A stretch of DNA of 64,000 nucleotides, from NCBI RefSeq assembly GCF_000151665.1, contig NW_013171816.1, positions 191,001 through 255,000 on the forward strand, read 5' to 3'. The notes under the pieces are model-generated. The model was not told where the DNA came from. It ran no database searches and saw only the letters and a list, made by a program, of their open reading frames with translations. Made by a program: the position numbers and the translations under genes. Positions 47,248 through 59,593 of this stretch are shown here, piece by piece (position 1 is the stretch's first letter; every line of letters begins with the position of its first letter). This stretch comes from Blastocystis hominis. Lineage: Eukaryota; Sar; Bigyra; Opalinata; Blastocystidae.

Positions 47248-48473
47248 TTACGACACGCACTTTCTGTGCACAATCTCGGCTCCCGACTCATCATACTCCT
47301 CCTTGGTGATCCAGCAATCCTGGAACGACGACAGCTGCGCCAGCATGCCTCCTCCAATCCACACCATGTACTTTCGGTCCGGCGAGGCGATCACGCGCAC
47401 CTTGATGCTCGACGGCACCAGCGCGGTGAGCTCCTTCTGCATTCGGTCTCCCATTCCATCGAAGAAGGTCGTGCCTCCCGACAGCACCACGTTGTTGTAC
47501 AGATCGCGACGCAGATCCACGTCGCACTTCGAGATCGTCTGGTACACCGCATCGTGGATGCCGTTCGCCGACAGCTCGCGGCCCGCCAGCGACGGGTTGA
47601 ACAGAATCTCGGGCACACGGAAGCGCTCGCTGTTGATTTGAATCACCTTGCCATCCGGCATCTCGTACGATCGCTCCAGCTTGCTCGAGTTCTGCGAGTC
47701 CTTCAGCTCCTTGTCGAAGTCCAGAGCCACGTAGCACAGCTTCTCCTTAATGTCGCGAGCGATCTCCTTCTCCGAAGAGGACGTCAGCTGCAGACCGCGC
47801 TCGGTCAGCATCGTCTGCATCGCCTCCGTCAGATCACGACCAGCCAGATCCATACGCATGATCGCGTGAGGAAGCGTGTAGCCCTCGAAAATGGGGACAG
47901 TGTGCGAGACACCGTCACCAGAGTCAATCACGCAACCCGTGGTACGACCAGCGGCGTACAGAGACAGCACAGCCTGAATCTGAATGTACATGGCAGGCAC
48001 GTTGAACGTCTCGAACATAATCTGAGTCATACGCTCTCTGTTCGCCTTAGGATTCAAAGGAGCCTCGGTCAGAAGCACGGGATGTTCATCAGGAGCAACA
48101 CGCAGCTCATTGTAGAAGGTGTGGTGCCAGATCTTCTCCATATCGTCCCAGTTGGTCACAATTCCGTGCTCAATGGGATACTTCAAGTTCAGAATTCCAC
48201 GACGAGAATTGATCTCATCGCCAATGTAATAGTCCTTCGTATCACCGGCAACGTGCACGGTGGTCGACTTATGACGTCCAATAATAGACTGGAACACACA
48301 GCGAGGCTTGTCTTCTCCGGCGAAACCAGCCTTCACCATTCCAGATCCGTTATCAATGACGAGAGCTACAGCAACGGTTAGACTCTGCAACGAACAACCA
48401 CCAATCTCACTGACAACTTCGGCATACACCGAGCTCCTTCACGCAGAGCACACTACCTACTAGTTTGTGACAT
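47248..48473 (-). CDS. ACT: Actin (divergent)
   Basis: Cytoskeletal ATPase. Shows [114 protein letters not shown] and the C-terminal [14 protein letters not shown]. Subdomain 2 ([20 protein letters not shown]) and part of subdomain 4 differ markedly from conventional actin, which reads GRPRHxGVMVGMGQKDSYV. The 5' end is not resolved: ATG 48473 (MSQTS) needs one or two small introns, one of which is probably a 30-nt GTCAGT...GCAG intron, to reach VALVIDNG. Stop TAA 47248-47250. GC-rich codons suggest high expression. Confidence 0.92.
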
Positions 48474-48566
48474 TTTGTAGAGAGTACAGAGAAGTTTATG
48501 TGAAAACTATGGTGGAACAGAAAAAAACGGTACTGTCCCGAAATGAAACTCCTCCTCCTTTTGGCT

Positions 48567-48574
48567 AACAAACA
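48567..48574 (-). terminator. TGTTTGTT poly(A) motif, PNO 3' region
   Basis: Reverse-strand 8-mer about 80 nt after the PNO stop. Confidence 0.6.
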
Positions 48575-48653
48575 AGACTAAAATCAATCAAGCAACTTGC
48601 TCCACAATACTGTGCAATCCTTTAAACCCATCCGACCCATCCTTCGATCGCCC

Positions 48654-51600
48654 TTACGACCAGGCCTCGACGACATATCTTCCCTCGTTCTTGATGCTGT
48701 TCAGCATGTCCATGGCCTCCTGCTCGCTCTTCTTATACACGCTCTCGAAGGCCTTGAGAATGGCCTTTTCGATGGCGGTGGGCACGCTTCCAGCAGGTCC
48801 GCAATAGAAGAAGTATCCCTTCTTTTCGACGAGCACGTCGCAGACCAGCGCTGGATTCTCCTCCACCTTGTGCTGGATGTACACCTTCTGCGCCTGGTCG
48901 CGCGAGAACGCGGGCAGCAGGTGGCTGATCACGCCTTCCTTCTCCAGCGCCTCGAACTCCTCGCCGAACAGGAACTCCTTCGCGCGGTAGCGCAGTCCCA
49001 TCATGAAGACCACGTCGCCGATCGTCTTGCCGCTGTGCTTCTGCACGGCCTTCTCCTGCACGAACGCGCGGAACGGCGCGATGCCCGTGCCCAGACCCGC
49101 CATCAGCAGCGGCGCCGAGCTGTCCTCGGGCATGAACAGCGCTCCGCCGTTCACCGACACGGCGACCTGCACGGGTCCGTTGCTGAGGTCCAGGCCGTCC
49201 AGGTAGCCCGTGCACAGTCCCGTCTTCTCCGCGCCCGACGCCGTCTTCCACGTGTTCACCACGATGCACAGCTCCAGCAGGTGCGGGTCGCGCAGCTGCG
49301 ACGAGGCGATCGAGTACAGGCGCGGCTTGATCGCGGGCACCACTTCCAGCAGGTGCGCCAGGTCCACGCGGCAGCGGAAGTGCTCCAGCACGTCCATCAC
49401 GCTCGCCGTCTCCGCCGCGAAGCGCTGCGCCAGCTCGCCCTCGCCGCGCGAAAGCGCCGCCAGCTGCGCGGCCTCGTCACCCTCCGCGAAGTAGCTCATG
49501 GTCTTGAAGAGCTTGCGCGAAGGACGGCCCGCGAGGTCGAGGATCTCCGCCGCGATCTTGCCCACCGTGGTGGTCTTGGGGAACTTGTCCGCCAGGGACT
49601 CGCTGCTGCTCGCGATGCCCACGATCGTCTCCGCGTCCTGCGCCAGGTACGCGCAGAAGCGCTGCACCAGCGCGTCCGTGTTCTTGGGGTAGATCGCCAG
49701 CGCGTCGCCCACCTTGTAGCGGATGTCCGTCTTGTCCAGGTCGAACACCAGGTGCATGATGTTGCGGTCGTAGTCCACCGGCGTCATCCGCGTCTTCTTC
49801 ACCAGCGGGATCAGCTGCGCGTCGCCGGGCAGGAAGCGGCGCCGCGACACGTGCGCGCTCGCGTCCTTCACGGACACCGCGAAGTTGCTGGGCGGCACGC
49901 CTTCGTAGACCGGCTCGGGCACGCCGCTCTGCTCCCAGAACACCGGCACCCAGTTCTCCCACGCCGTCATGTAGCGCTCCGGATCCTGGTCGTTCGCCAG
50001 CGTCAGGTCGATCGACTTGGCGCCCAGGGCCTGCAGACGGGCGTGGATCTGCTTCGCCGCCGCGTTGTAGTTGGCGAAGCTCGAGTCGCCCAGACCGAAC
50101 ACGTGGATCTCCACGTTCTTCAGCAGGTCGCTGGGATGCTCCTTGCTCGCCTCCGCGAAGAAGGCCTTCGCGTTCTTCGGGAACTCGCCGTTGCCCGCCG
50201 TCGAGCACAGGATCACCACGTGCTTCTTCGTCGCCAGGTCCTCCATGCTCATCTCGTCCAGCTCGTTCACCGTCACCTCCACCTGGCGCGCCTCCGCCTC
50301 CTGCATCAGCGTCAGCGCCAGATCCTTCGAGTGGTTCGTCTCCGATCCGTACAGAATCGTCAGCTCGTAGCTTGATCCAGATCCAGATCCAGAACTCGTC
50401 GCCGAAGCGGCAGCCAGCTTGGCGAGGGGCATGGCGCGACGCACGAAGTCGTCGTGGCGTTCCTGGAGATGGTTCTTCAGCTCGGCGTGCAGCTCCTCGG
50501 CCACCTGCGGACGCGTGCGATTGAGCTCCAAGAATCGACGCTCGTTGGCCAGGAAGTTCTTGAGGTCATCGCTCAGATCCTTCTTGTAGTCCAGCTGGAA
50601 GGCGTTCTTGCCGTTAGCGCTCAGACGCGGGTCGTAGCGGTAGAGCGGCCAGTAGCCCGACTTCACCGCCAGCTCCACCTCCTTGAAGGTAGCGCGCATC
50701 GCGGGCACGACGTTCTGCATCAGGCAGGGGCAGTAGCAGAAGATGATGGACGGTCCGTTGTACGACTCGGCCTCGTTGAACGCGCGGATCGCCTGCGCCA
50801 TGTCGGCGTAGAGCGCCACGGAGGCCACGTACACGTTGCGGTAGGACATGGCCATCAAGCCCATCTCCTTCTTGTGCGTGAACTTACCGCCCGCGGCGAA
50901 CTGCTGCACGGCGGACATGGGCGTGGCCTTCGACTTCTGGCCTCCCGTGTTCGAGTACATCTCCGTGTCCAGCACCACGATGTTCACGTCCTCGCCGGTC
51001 GACAGCACGTGGTCCACGCCTCCGTAGCCGATATCGTACGCCCAGCCGTCGCCTCCGATGATCCACTGCGAGATCTTCGGGAACAGATCGCGGTCGCGGA
51101 TCACCGCGGCCAGCTTGGCGGACACTTCCTTGCCCTCCAGGCCGCTCAGCACGTCCATCACCTGGTTCGCCACGCTCTGGCAGCGGCGGCCATCGCTGTA
51201 GTTCTCCAGCCACTCCGCCAGCAAATCGGCGAGTCCCTCGGGCAGCGTCGCGGCCTCCTCCTTCAGCAGCGCCTCCACGTTCTCGCGCAGCACGCGGCGG
51301 CGCTGCGACACGGACACGGACATTCCCAGACCGTACTCGGCGTTGTCCTCGAACAGCGAGTTGGCCCACGCGGGTCCCTGGCCGCGCGCGTTGTGCGTGT
51401 AGGGGTTGAACGAGGCCGTGCCTCCCCAGATCGACGAGCAGCCCGTCGCGTTCGCGATGTTCATGCGCTCTCCGAACAGCTGCGTGATCAGCTTCACGTA
51501 GGGCGTCTCACCGCAGCCATCGCACGCGCCGCTGAACTCCAGCATGGGCTGGTGGAACTGCACCGAGCGCACGTCGTTGCGGCCCACCAGGTCGCCCTTG

Positions 51601-54035
51601 CTCGGCACCGTCATCGCGTACTCCCAGTTCGCCGCCTCCTGCGTCTTCATCACCTCGAAGTCCTTCATCACCAGCGCGTCGTCGCCGCACGCCTCCACGC
51701 ACAGCTGGCAGCCCGTGCAGTCCAGAGGCGACACCTGGATGCGGAACCGCATGTTGTTCAGCGCGCCGCCGCCCGTCGCCTTGAGCGTCTTGAAGCCCTC
51801 CGGCGCCTTCGCGGCCTCCTCCTCGGTGAGCAGCACGGGGCGAATGCAGGCGTGCGGACACACGGTGGCGCACTGGTTGCACTGGATGCACTTGTCGATC
51901 TGCCACTCGGGGTTCATGATGGCGATGCCTCGCTTCTCGTACCGCGTCGTGCCGGAAGGCATCACGCCGCCGGGACGGAACACCGACACCGGCAGATTGT
52001 CGCCCTCGTAGCGCACGATCGGCAGCATCACCTTGTTCACGAACTCGGGAGCGCCCTCGATCTCGTGCGGCTTCTCCACCTCCGCGTTCATCCACGCCTC
52101 GCGCGGATACTCGATCTGGTGCACCGCCTCCAGCGAGTTGTCGATGCAGTCCCAGTTGTTGCGCACGATGTGCTCGCCCTTCTTGATGTACGTCTTCTCC
52201 ACCATCTTCTTCATGATCGGCACCACTTCCTCCACGTCCATGCAGCCCGTCAGCTTGAAGTACACGATTCCCATCGTCGTGTTCACGTACTTTCCCAGAT
52301 GGTACTTGCCCGCCAGCGCCGTCGCGTCCACCACGAACAGCCGCGCGTTCTTCCGCGCCAGGATGCGCTTCGCCTTCCCGGGCAGCAGCGCCTCCATCTC
52401 CTCCAGCGTGGTCGCGCTCGTGTTCAGCAGGAAGATTCCGTTCTCCTTCAGCGCGGAGAACATGTCGAACTTGTACAGATAGGAGCTCTTGCTGCACGAC
52501 ACGTAGTCCGCGCAGCGAATGTTGTACGGACAGTCGATCGGCTCCTTGCCGTAGCGCAGGTAGTTCACGCTCCAGCCGTTCGACTTCTTGGCCTCGTACT
52601 CGGAGTAGCCCTGCACGTTCAGATTGTGGTAATCTCCCAGGATCTTCATGATCGTCTTCGACACCGACACCGTGCCGTCCGATCCCATGCCCCACATGAT
52701 CGCCTGGTAGATGCCCGCGGGCACCGTGTCCGGCTCGGGCAGCTGCGGCAGCGAGCGGTACGTCACATCATCGTTGATACCCACGCTGAAGCTGCGGATC
52801 GGCTTCTCGGCGCGGAGGTTCTGGAACACCGACATCGCCTGCCCGGGCGTGAAGTCCTTCGATCCCAGTCCGTAGCGACCGCCGATGATCATCGGGCGCA
52901 GCTCCGTCTCCCCGGTGCTGAACGACGTGCACACGTCCAGATACAGCGGCTCGCCGATGGCCGCCGCGTCCTTGCTTCGGTCCAGCACGGCGATGCGCTT
53001 CACGGTCTTGGGCAGCACCTCCAGGAAGTGCTTCACGCTCCACGGACGGAACAGACGCACCTTCAGCACGCCCACCTTGCTGCCGCGCGCGTTCAGATAG
53101 TTCGCCGTCTCGTGCACCACGTTGGCGCCCGATCCCATGCACACCACCACGTCCTCCGCGTCCTCCGCGCCGTAGTACTCGAACAGGCGGTAGCGGCGAC
53201 CGAACACCGGCGCCATCTCCTCGAACACCTTGTCCACGATCTCGGGCACCTGCGTGTAGGCAGCGTTGCCCGCCTCCACGCACTGCATGTAGATGTCGGG
53301 GCTCTGCGCCGTGCCGCGCAGGTCGGGGTGGTTGGGGTTCACGGCGCGCGCGCGGTGACGACGCACCGCCTCCCAGGGAACGAACTGCTTCATGGACTCC
53401 TCGTCGATCACGCGGATGTTCGTCGTCTCGTGCGACGTGCGGAAGCCATCGAAGAAGTGCACGAAGGGAAGACTCGCACGAAGGGACGCTATATGCGCGC
53501 ATAAAGCAATGTCGTGCGCTTCTTGCACCGACTGGGAGCACAGGAAACTGAAACCCGTCGAACGGCAAGCCATGATATCCGAGTGCTCACCGTAGATGCA
53601 CAGAGCCTGACCCGCTACAGAACGGGCAGAGACGTGGAACACGCAGGGAAGCATCTCTCCAGCAATCTTGTACATGTTGGGAATCATCAGCAACAGTCCC
53701 TGAGAGCAAGTGAAGGTCGAGCAGAGACCTCCTCCCACCAGAGCTCCGTGAACAGCACCAGACGCTCCAGCCTCGGACTGCATCTCCACGACCGTACTTC
53801 AATATCACAGAAAGAGGCTGCAACCTACCCGACCTGGCCAAACACATTCTTCATTCCGCGGCTGGCATAAGCATCGCAATTGGTAGCCATCGGAGTAGAA
53901 GGAGTAATCGGGTAAATGAAGCAATTGTCACAGAACTGGTACCTATACGGAAACGCCCATCGGAGGCACGTACGCAACATAAGAAGCAGCATCATTACCA
54001 GTCACTGTTTGATTCTTATAATGCACCTCAGGCAT
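48654..54035 (-). CDS. PNO: Pyruvate:NADP+ oxidoreductase (PFO-CPR fusion)
   Basis: Oxidative decarboxylation of pyruvate to acetyl-CoA with electron transfer to NADP+. Three exons with introns at 53945-53975 (31 nt) and 53797-53828 (32 nt); 1772 residues. PFO part: NCFIYPITPSTPMA, EMQSEAGASGAVHGAL, two 4Fe-4S clusters CIQCNQCATVCPHACIRP and CTGCQLCVEACGDDA, TPP region GDGWAYDIGYGGVDHVLSTG and DTEMYSNTGGQKS. A Ser/Gly linker leads to the reductase part: flavodoxin ILYGSETNHSKDLA, FVFGLGDSSFANYN-like segment, FAD site RLYSIASS, NADP site GLGTGIAPFRAFVQEK and FYCGPAG. Stop TAA. No clear presequence precedes MPEVHYKN; in Blastocystis the enzyme is reported in the mitochondrion-like organelle. 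Confidence 0.97.
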
Positions 54036-54552
54036 AGTTCTACATGATTACAAAATAGCAAAATCAGCCCACCCCAGAAAATCAGAAAAAAACTATAAAT
54101 TACTACTGATTTCTACTTCAATAATCATCAACTAATTGATAATCAAGGAGGATTTGATCACTATACAGTTGGTCATTTGATTCCATTGATTGATTACACA
54201 CGTCTTTTCCCCTTTATTTTCGGCGATGGTAATTAGGTGCTTTCATATTACGCTCACCTTATTTTAAATATTCTAGAAGGTAATTGTTTTCTAACCTGTA
54301 TATTGAGCCCTTTTGCATTCTTATCATGCCCATATAAGCATAGTGTTTTTCTCCATCTCTCTAACCTCTTTAGAGGTTGATTACGGCATTATTAGGACTT
54401 TGTGCAATGGGTGTGTTAAGATTTAAAATAACCTCAGTTCAATAATATAATATTTTCTTTTCTGCTCATTGCCCGATTTCATGATAATGAAGGAAAACCA
54501 CTGTACATATGTTCTAACCACTCCTTATCAATAAACTCTTTCGTTTGTAATC
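54036..54552. promoter_or_regulatory. Divergent promoter region between PNO and EF-1alpha
   Basis: 517 bases, AT-rich, with two strongly expressed-looking genes starting away from it. No specific element is recognised; a TCTTTCGTTTG stretch lies just before the EF-1alpha ATG. Confidence 0.4.
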
Positions 54553-55860
54553 ATGGGTAAGGAAAAGCCTCATATTAACTTGGTCGTCATTGGACACGTC
54601 GATTCTGGAAAGTCCACCACCACTGGTCACTTGATCTATGCTTGCGGTGGTATTGATAAGCGTACCATTGAGCGTTTTGAGAAGGAGGCCAACGAGATTG
54701 GTAAGGGATCCTTCAAGTACGCTTGGGTGCTGGACAAGATGAAGGCCGAGCGTGAGCGTGGTATCACCATTGATATTTCTCTGTGGAAGTTCCAGACTGA
54801 GAAGTACTTCTTCACCATCATCGATGCCCCTGGTCACCGTGACTTCATCAAGAACATGATCACCGGTACCTCTCAGGCCGATGTTGCCATTCTGATCATT
54901 GCTGCCGGAACTGGAGAGTTCGAGGCTGGTTACGGAAAGAACGGTCAGACTCGTGAGCACGCTCTTCTTGCCAACACTCTGGGAGTGAAGCAGATGATCT
55001 GCTGCGTGAACAAGATGGATGACAAGTCCGTGAACTACTCCGAGGCTCGTTACAAGGAGATCAAGGCTGAGATGACCAGCTTCTTGACCAAGGTCGGTTA
55101 CCAGAAGGTGGAGGAGCGTATTCCCTTCATTCCCATCTCTGGATTCAACGGAGATAACATGCTGGAGCGCTCTGCGAACATGCCCTGGTACAAGGGACCC
55201 ACTCTGATTGAGGCTCTGGACAACATTCATCCTCCTAAGCGCCCTGTGGATAAGCCTCTGCGTCTTCCTCTGCAGGATGTGTACAAGATCGGAGGTATTG
55301 GTACAGTGCCTGTGGGCCGTGTGGAGACCGGTATCCTGAAGCCCGGTATGACCGTGACCTTCGCTCCCGTGGGTGTGACCACTGAAGTCAAGTCCGTGGA
55401 AATGCACCACGAGTCGATTCCTCAGGCTCTGCCCGGAGACAACGTCGGTTTCAACGTGAAGAACGTGTCTGTGAAGGACATTCACCGTGGAAACGTGTGC
55501 GGAGATGCCAAGAACGATCCTCCTTGCAGAGTGGAGTCGTTCACCGCTCAGGTCATTGTGATGAACCACCCCTCGGGTATTCGTCCTGGTTACTGCCCTG
55601 TGATGGATTGCCACACTGCTCACATTGCCTGCAAGTTCGAGAAGATCATGTCCGAGATGGATAAGCGTACCGGAAAGGTCCTGCGTGAGAACCCCGATAT
55701 CGTCAAGAACGGAAAGTCCATGATGGCCGAGCTGGTGCCTTCCAAGCCTCTCTGCGTCGAGTCCTTCCAGGATTATCCTCCTCTGGGTCGTTTCGCCGTC
55801 CGTGATATGAGACAGACTGTCGCTGTGGGTATTATTAAGTCCACTGTCCGTGCTAAGTAA
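54553..55860 (+). CDS. EEF1A: Translation elongation factor 1-alpha
   Basis: GTPase that brings aminoacyl-tRNA to the ribosome. 435 residues, no intron. G motifs: [19 protein letters not shown] (G1), [15 protein letters not shown] (G2), [12 protein letters not shown] (G3), CVNKMDD (G4), [10 protein letters not shown] (G5). Domains 2 and 3 intact: [44 protein letters not shown], ending KSTVRAK, TAA. Codon use is strongly biased. TGTTTGTT lies 29 nt past the stop. Confidence 0.98.
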   Translation: MGKEKPHINLVVIGHVDSGKSTTTGHLIYACGGIDKRTIERFEKEANEIGKGSFKYAWVLDKMKAERERGITIDISLWKFQTEKYFFTIIDAPGHRDFIKNMITGTSQADVAILIIAAGTGEFEAGYGKNGQTREHALLANTLGVKQMICCVNKMDDKSVNYSEARYKEIKAEMTSFLTKVGYQKVEERIPFIPISGFNGDNMLERSANMPWYKGPTLIEALDNIHPPKRPVDKPLRLPLQDVYKIGGIGTVPVGRVETGILKPGMTVTFAPVGVTTEVKSVEMHHESIPQALPGDNVGFNVKNVSVKDIHRGNVCGDAKNDPPCRVESFTAQVIVMNHPSGIRPGYCPVMDCHTAHIACKFEKIMSEMDKRTGKVLRENPDIVKNGKSMMAELVPSKPLCVESFQDYPPLGRFAVRDMRQTVAVGIIKSTVRAK

Positions 55861-55889
55861 ACGAAAGTACATTTCTTCAATCCATTGTG

Positions 55890-55897
55890 TGTTTGTT
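55890..55897 (+). terminator. TGTTTGTT poly(A) motif of EF-1alpha
   Basis: Plus-strand 8-mer 29 nt after TAA. Confidence 0.8.
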
Positions 55898-56020
55898 GGG
55901 AACAAGTTTGAGAGAGAGGTGTGTGATGTGATGTGAGCTGCTATAATAATAACCAAGGCGTTTCATTCAATTGTGTCTCATTTCATCCCCTCCCCACTAT
56001 CCTCATTTTAATCTTTAACT

Positions 56021-57832
56021 ATGGTAAACCTTTTACTTCTCTTGACCCTTTTCACGAGTGTATTTGCTGGTAATTTTACCATCGGAAAGGATTCGTATCT
56101 TCTCAACAACCAGCCCATTCAGCTCATCTCCGCTGCTTTCCACTATTTCAGAGTCCATCCAGATCGCTGGGAGGATACCTTCAAGAAGCTGGCCAACGCA
56201 GGTATGAACACGGTCGAAACCTACATTGCTTGGAATATGCACGAGCCGGAGCAGGGAGAGTTTCAATTCGAGGGGGCCAACGATCTTAACCGATATTTGA
56301 CCCTCGCTGAGAAGTACAACTTTTTGGTCATTGTGCGTCCTGGTCCCTATATTTGTGCCGAATGGGAGTTTGGAGGCCTTCCCTACTGGTTGCTCAAGGA
56401 GGACGACATCCAAATCCGAACCAACGATCCCAAGTACATGAAACCGGTCACTGCCTGGTACAGTGTGCTGCTCCCCATCCTGGCTCCCCATATGATCACA
56501 AACGGAGGAGGCATTATCATGGTGTAGATTGAGAACGAGTATGGCAGCTACCCTGCCTGTGACAAGGACTACTTGACGCAGCTCTACGACCTCACGGTTC
56601 AGTATTTAGGTCCCGACACCACCTACGTCACCTTCACAACCGATGGTCCCACCGACCAAATGGTGACCTGCGGTCGTCTGGCCGGCAAGGCCTACAGCAC
56701 CGTGGATTTCGGTCCCGGCAACGCGCACAGCCAGCTGGCGGTGATGCGGAAGTACGAGCCGGTGGGTCCTCTGCAGAACTCGGAGTTCTACCCGGGCTGG
56801 CTGGACCACTGGACGGAGAAACACCAGAAGACGGCGATCCAGCCGATCCTGGACACGATGACGGAGATGTACGAGATGGGAGCCAATTGGAACTTCTACG
56901 TGTTCATCGGAGGCACCAACTGGGGCTTCATGAGCGGCGCGAACGGCGGCGGCGAGCTGCTGCAGCCGCAGCCGACGAGCTACGATTACGACGCTCCGCT
57001 GTCCGAAGCGGGCGACATGACGGAGAAATACAAAGCGATCCGCGATCAGATCGGCAAGTGGAAGAAGCTGCCGCAGTACGACGTGCAGGACACGAAGAAG
57101 GCGAGCTACGGAACGATCCGCTTCACGGAGCGCGCGTCGCTCTGGGAGAACTTGGAAGCACTGGACCGGCAGCCCGTGAAGGCCGATCGTCCGCTGTCGA
57201 TGGAGAAACTGGGTCTGGACTACGGGTTTGTGCTGTATCGCACGTCCATCGTGCAGGGCGGCACGCTGCGATTAGCCACCGTGCACGATCGCGCGTACGT
57301 GTTCCTGGACCAAGCCTTCCTGGGACTCATCGAGCGAGCGAACTGCTCGGTGACGGTGGAGGTTCCGGGCAGCGGCGTGCTGGATATCCTGGTGGAGAGC
57401 ATGGGCCGATTGAACTACGGAGCGCAGATGACCGATCGGAAGGGCATTCTGGGCGATGTGACGCTGAACGGAGGCGTGCTGCAGGGATGGGAGATGATGC
57501 GATTGGGCATGAAAAACGTCAACGTGCTGCAGTGGAAGCCGGTGAACGAAGCGAACGAAGAGGCGGAGCGAACGGGACCCGCCTTCTATCGAAGCTTTGT
57601 GGAGATTAAAGAGACGGCGGACACGTTCATTAACCCCAAGGGATGGACCAAGGGACACATCTACGCCAATGGATTCAACTTGGGACGCTATTGGACCGTG
57701 GGACCGCAGTTGACGCTGTATGTGCCCGAACCGCTGTTGAGAAAGGGAACCAATGAGTTTGTGAGTTTTGAGATTCGTGGAACGGACAGACTGACCATGT
57801 CCTTGGACGATGTGCATCAGATTGATATTTGA
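56021..57832 (+). CDS. GH35 beta-galactosidase, secreted, with an in-frame TAG
   Basis: Hydrolyses terminal beta-galactosides. Signal peptide MVNLLLLLTLFTSVFAG. Catalytic TIM barrel: LISAAFHYFRVHPDRWED, NAGMNTVETYIAWNMHEP, VIVRPGPYICAEWEFGGLPY, GGIIMV-(TAG)-IENEYGSY with acid/base Glu, and the nucleophile region NSEFYPGWLDHW; FIGGTNWGFMSGAN and SYDYDAPLSEAGD close the barrel. C-terminal beta domains follow, with TFINPKGWTKGHIYANGFNLGRYW. 603 codons, no intron. The TAG at 56525-56527 falls exactly where the family has Gln (MVQIENEYG). No GT lies where a short intron could start without deleting conserved residues. It may be a mutation, a sequencing error or readthrough. The rest of the frame is clean. 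Stop TGA 57830-57832. Confidence 0.9.
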
Positions 57833-57846
57833 TGTGAATAAGTGGT

Positions 57847-57854
57847 TGTTTGTT
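57847..57854 (+). terminator. TGTTTGTT poly(A) motif of the galactosidase gene
   Basis: Plus-strand 8-mer 14 nt after TGA; its retention suggests the gene is or recently was expressed. Confidence 0.75.
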
Positions 57855-58201
57855 ATTAGTAAAACCGTTAGGATATGATAATAGGAAAGATTTTGAGGGT
57901 GAGAATACATGTGTCATGTGTACATTCAAATAGGTTTTTTATTAGAAAACGTGGAGTATAATTCTACTATCTAGGCAACTATCATGTTTAAGGAATGATG
58001 GAATAGATCTCGCAGAATACGTGCTAAGATCACGAAAATGAACACATGCAAATAAAAATAATCTAGTCTTCACTCAAAAAAGCTCTCCATTTCTAGCATG
58101 TATTACGAATACAATCTAATAAGAAAAATGGCGAAGCATTAGCAATTCATTTGAATACACTACAAATCCATCATTTGCATCACTAGAAGCATTATCAAAA
58201 A
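57855..58201. other. Intergenic, AT-rich
   Basis: No gene or clear regulatory element is seen before the ArfGAP start. Confidence 0.6.
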
Positions 58202-59589
58202 ATGTCTAAGGTTCTGTCTCACGAGGAAAGTGAATCGATATTCAAGAAGCTCCGGTCCAACCCAGCTAACAAAGTAGGAAATTGCTTGGTTTTGTTTGCT
58301 AACGTACTAGGCGTGTTTTGATTGCGGGCAGAAAAACCCTACATGGGCTTCTATCCCGTATGGTGTATACATTTGTCTAGAGTGTTCTGCCCATCATAGA
58401 AATATGGGTGTGCACATTTCCTTTGTAAAGTAGTTTTTGTGGATTAAGAATCGAAATTTAGATCAACGCAGCTCGATGTGTGGAAGGAGGAGCAGATAAC
58501 GGCCATGAGAGTTGCCTTTTGTCATGTTCGTTTATTTTATAGCTTGGAGGAAACGACAACGCTGCAAAGTTTTTCAAGGAGCACGGATGGTCCATGCTGT
58601 TGAATTCGAAGGTTGATTCCATTTCCATCGCATCATTCCTAGCTCCAAGACAAGTACACCAGCAAAGCTGCCCAGCTGTAATTCTACTCCACCGTCCCTC
58701 ATTTCTAGCTACAAGCAATACCTCGCCAAGCAGGTCAAGCAAGAACTCAACCTCGAGAGCACCCCCACTATTGATAGCGATTCCACTCCCAAAGAGACGG
58801 TTCCTGAGCCTCCCGCAGAACCCCAGGAGACTTCCCCGCGTCCCGCGCCCGCCGCCGTTCCAGTCGTGATCGGTTCTTCCTCCCCCGCGGTTTCTTCGCC
58901 GCCAAAAGGCCTGTTAGTAGTTGAGAACGTTGCTTCGAAGCCGTCCGCGGCTTCTGTTTGTTTCATTTCCTTTTTCTCACATCCAGAGCGGGCAGGGCTC
59001 GTTCCTTCTCCACGAAGACAAGCCCTCACTTGCCTCCAGCGGGAATTCTCTCGCAAAGAAAAAGCCCGCCTTGCGGCGCGGTCTTGGCGGGAAGAAATTG
59101 GGCGCCACAGCCACCATTGAACCGATAGCCGCGGCGAAGCCGACTTCCAAAGAGTCGCAGGCTGCGAAGCTGTCGACGTCGTTGGTTTTGGAGAAGGTTT
59201 GGGTAGGAAAGCGCTGTGATTTGTAGAAGACGGAAGCCAGCGCGAGTTCGGCAGCGTACAGGTCGATCGCGGATTGTAATATAGACACGCAGAGACGCCT
59301 TCTGGAATGTCAGCAGCAGATCGGTTTAAGGGCTGCAAGGGAATTAGCAGCGATCAGTATTTTGGAAGAGATCAGGTAGAGAAAAATGAAGGAATTGAAT
59401 GAAAGTATGATGAAAGAGAAGGTCGGGAGAAGCTGAAGCAATTTGCAGGGGCGCGTAGCATCAGCAGTGCTCAGTACTATGGGGAAACGAACACACAGAG
59501 CACACAGCCGTCGGTGGTGTCGTCGCTGACGAGTAATGCCTACTCTTTGGGATTGAGCGCTGCGGAGAAGATTAAGGGCTACTTTACAT
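58202..59589 (+). CDS. ArfGAP2/3 (Glo3)-type Arf GTPase-activating protein
   Basis: Stimulates GTP hydrolysis on Arf1 in COPI retrograde transport, at the Golgi. About ten exons with introns of 29-37 nt. ArfGAP zinc finger: [38 protein letters not shown], then [31 protein letters not shown] and [17 protein letters not shown] Pro/Ser-rich linker follows, then the ArfGAP2/3-specific C-terminal motifs [17 protein letters not shown] and [17 protein letters not shown]. The frame has no genomic stop before the TGTTTGTT at 59594-59601. It reads GYFT and then a lone T (59589), so poly(A) addition there would create TAA, as described for a subset of Blastocystis genes. Confidence 0.88.
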
Positions 59590-59593
59590 GGAT

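Noticed and set aside
50454-53504. 1016-codon open frame on the plus strand opposite PNO
   Set aside because: Mirror of a GC-ending-codon gene: composition is dominated by Arg, His, Leu and Val with no domains. PNO on the other strand is unmistakable.
54514-55956. 480-codon minus-strand frame opposite EF-1alpha, and similar long frames opposite actin (47266-48381) and within PNO
   Set aside because: Antisense shadows; no domain, and the sense genes are certain.
56021-57832. Global TAG-to-Gln recoding
   Set aside because: TAG ends several other genes cleanly (TYW3, SRPRB, RBMX2, the SET gene), so only the galactosidase site is unusual.
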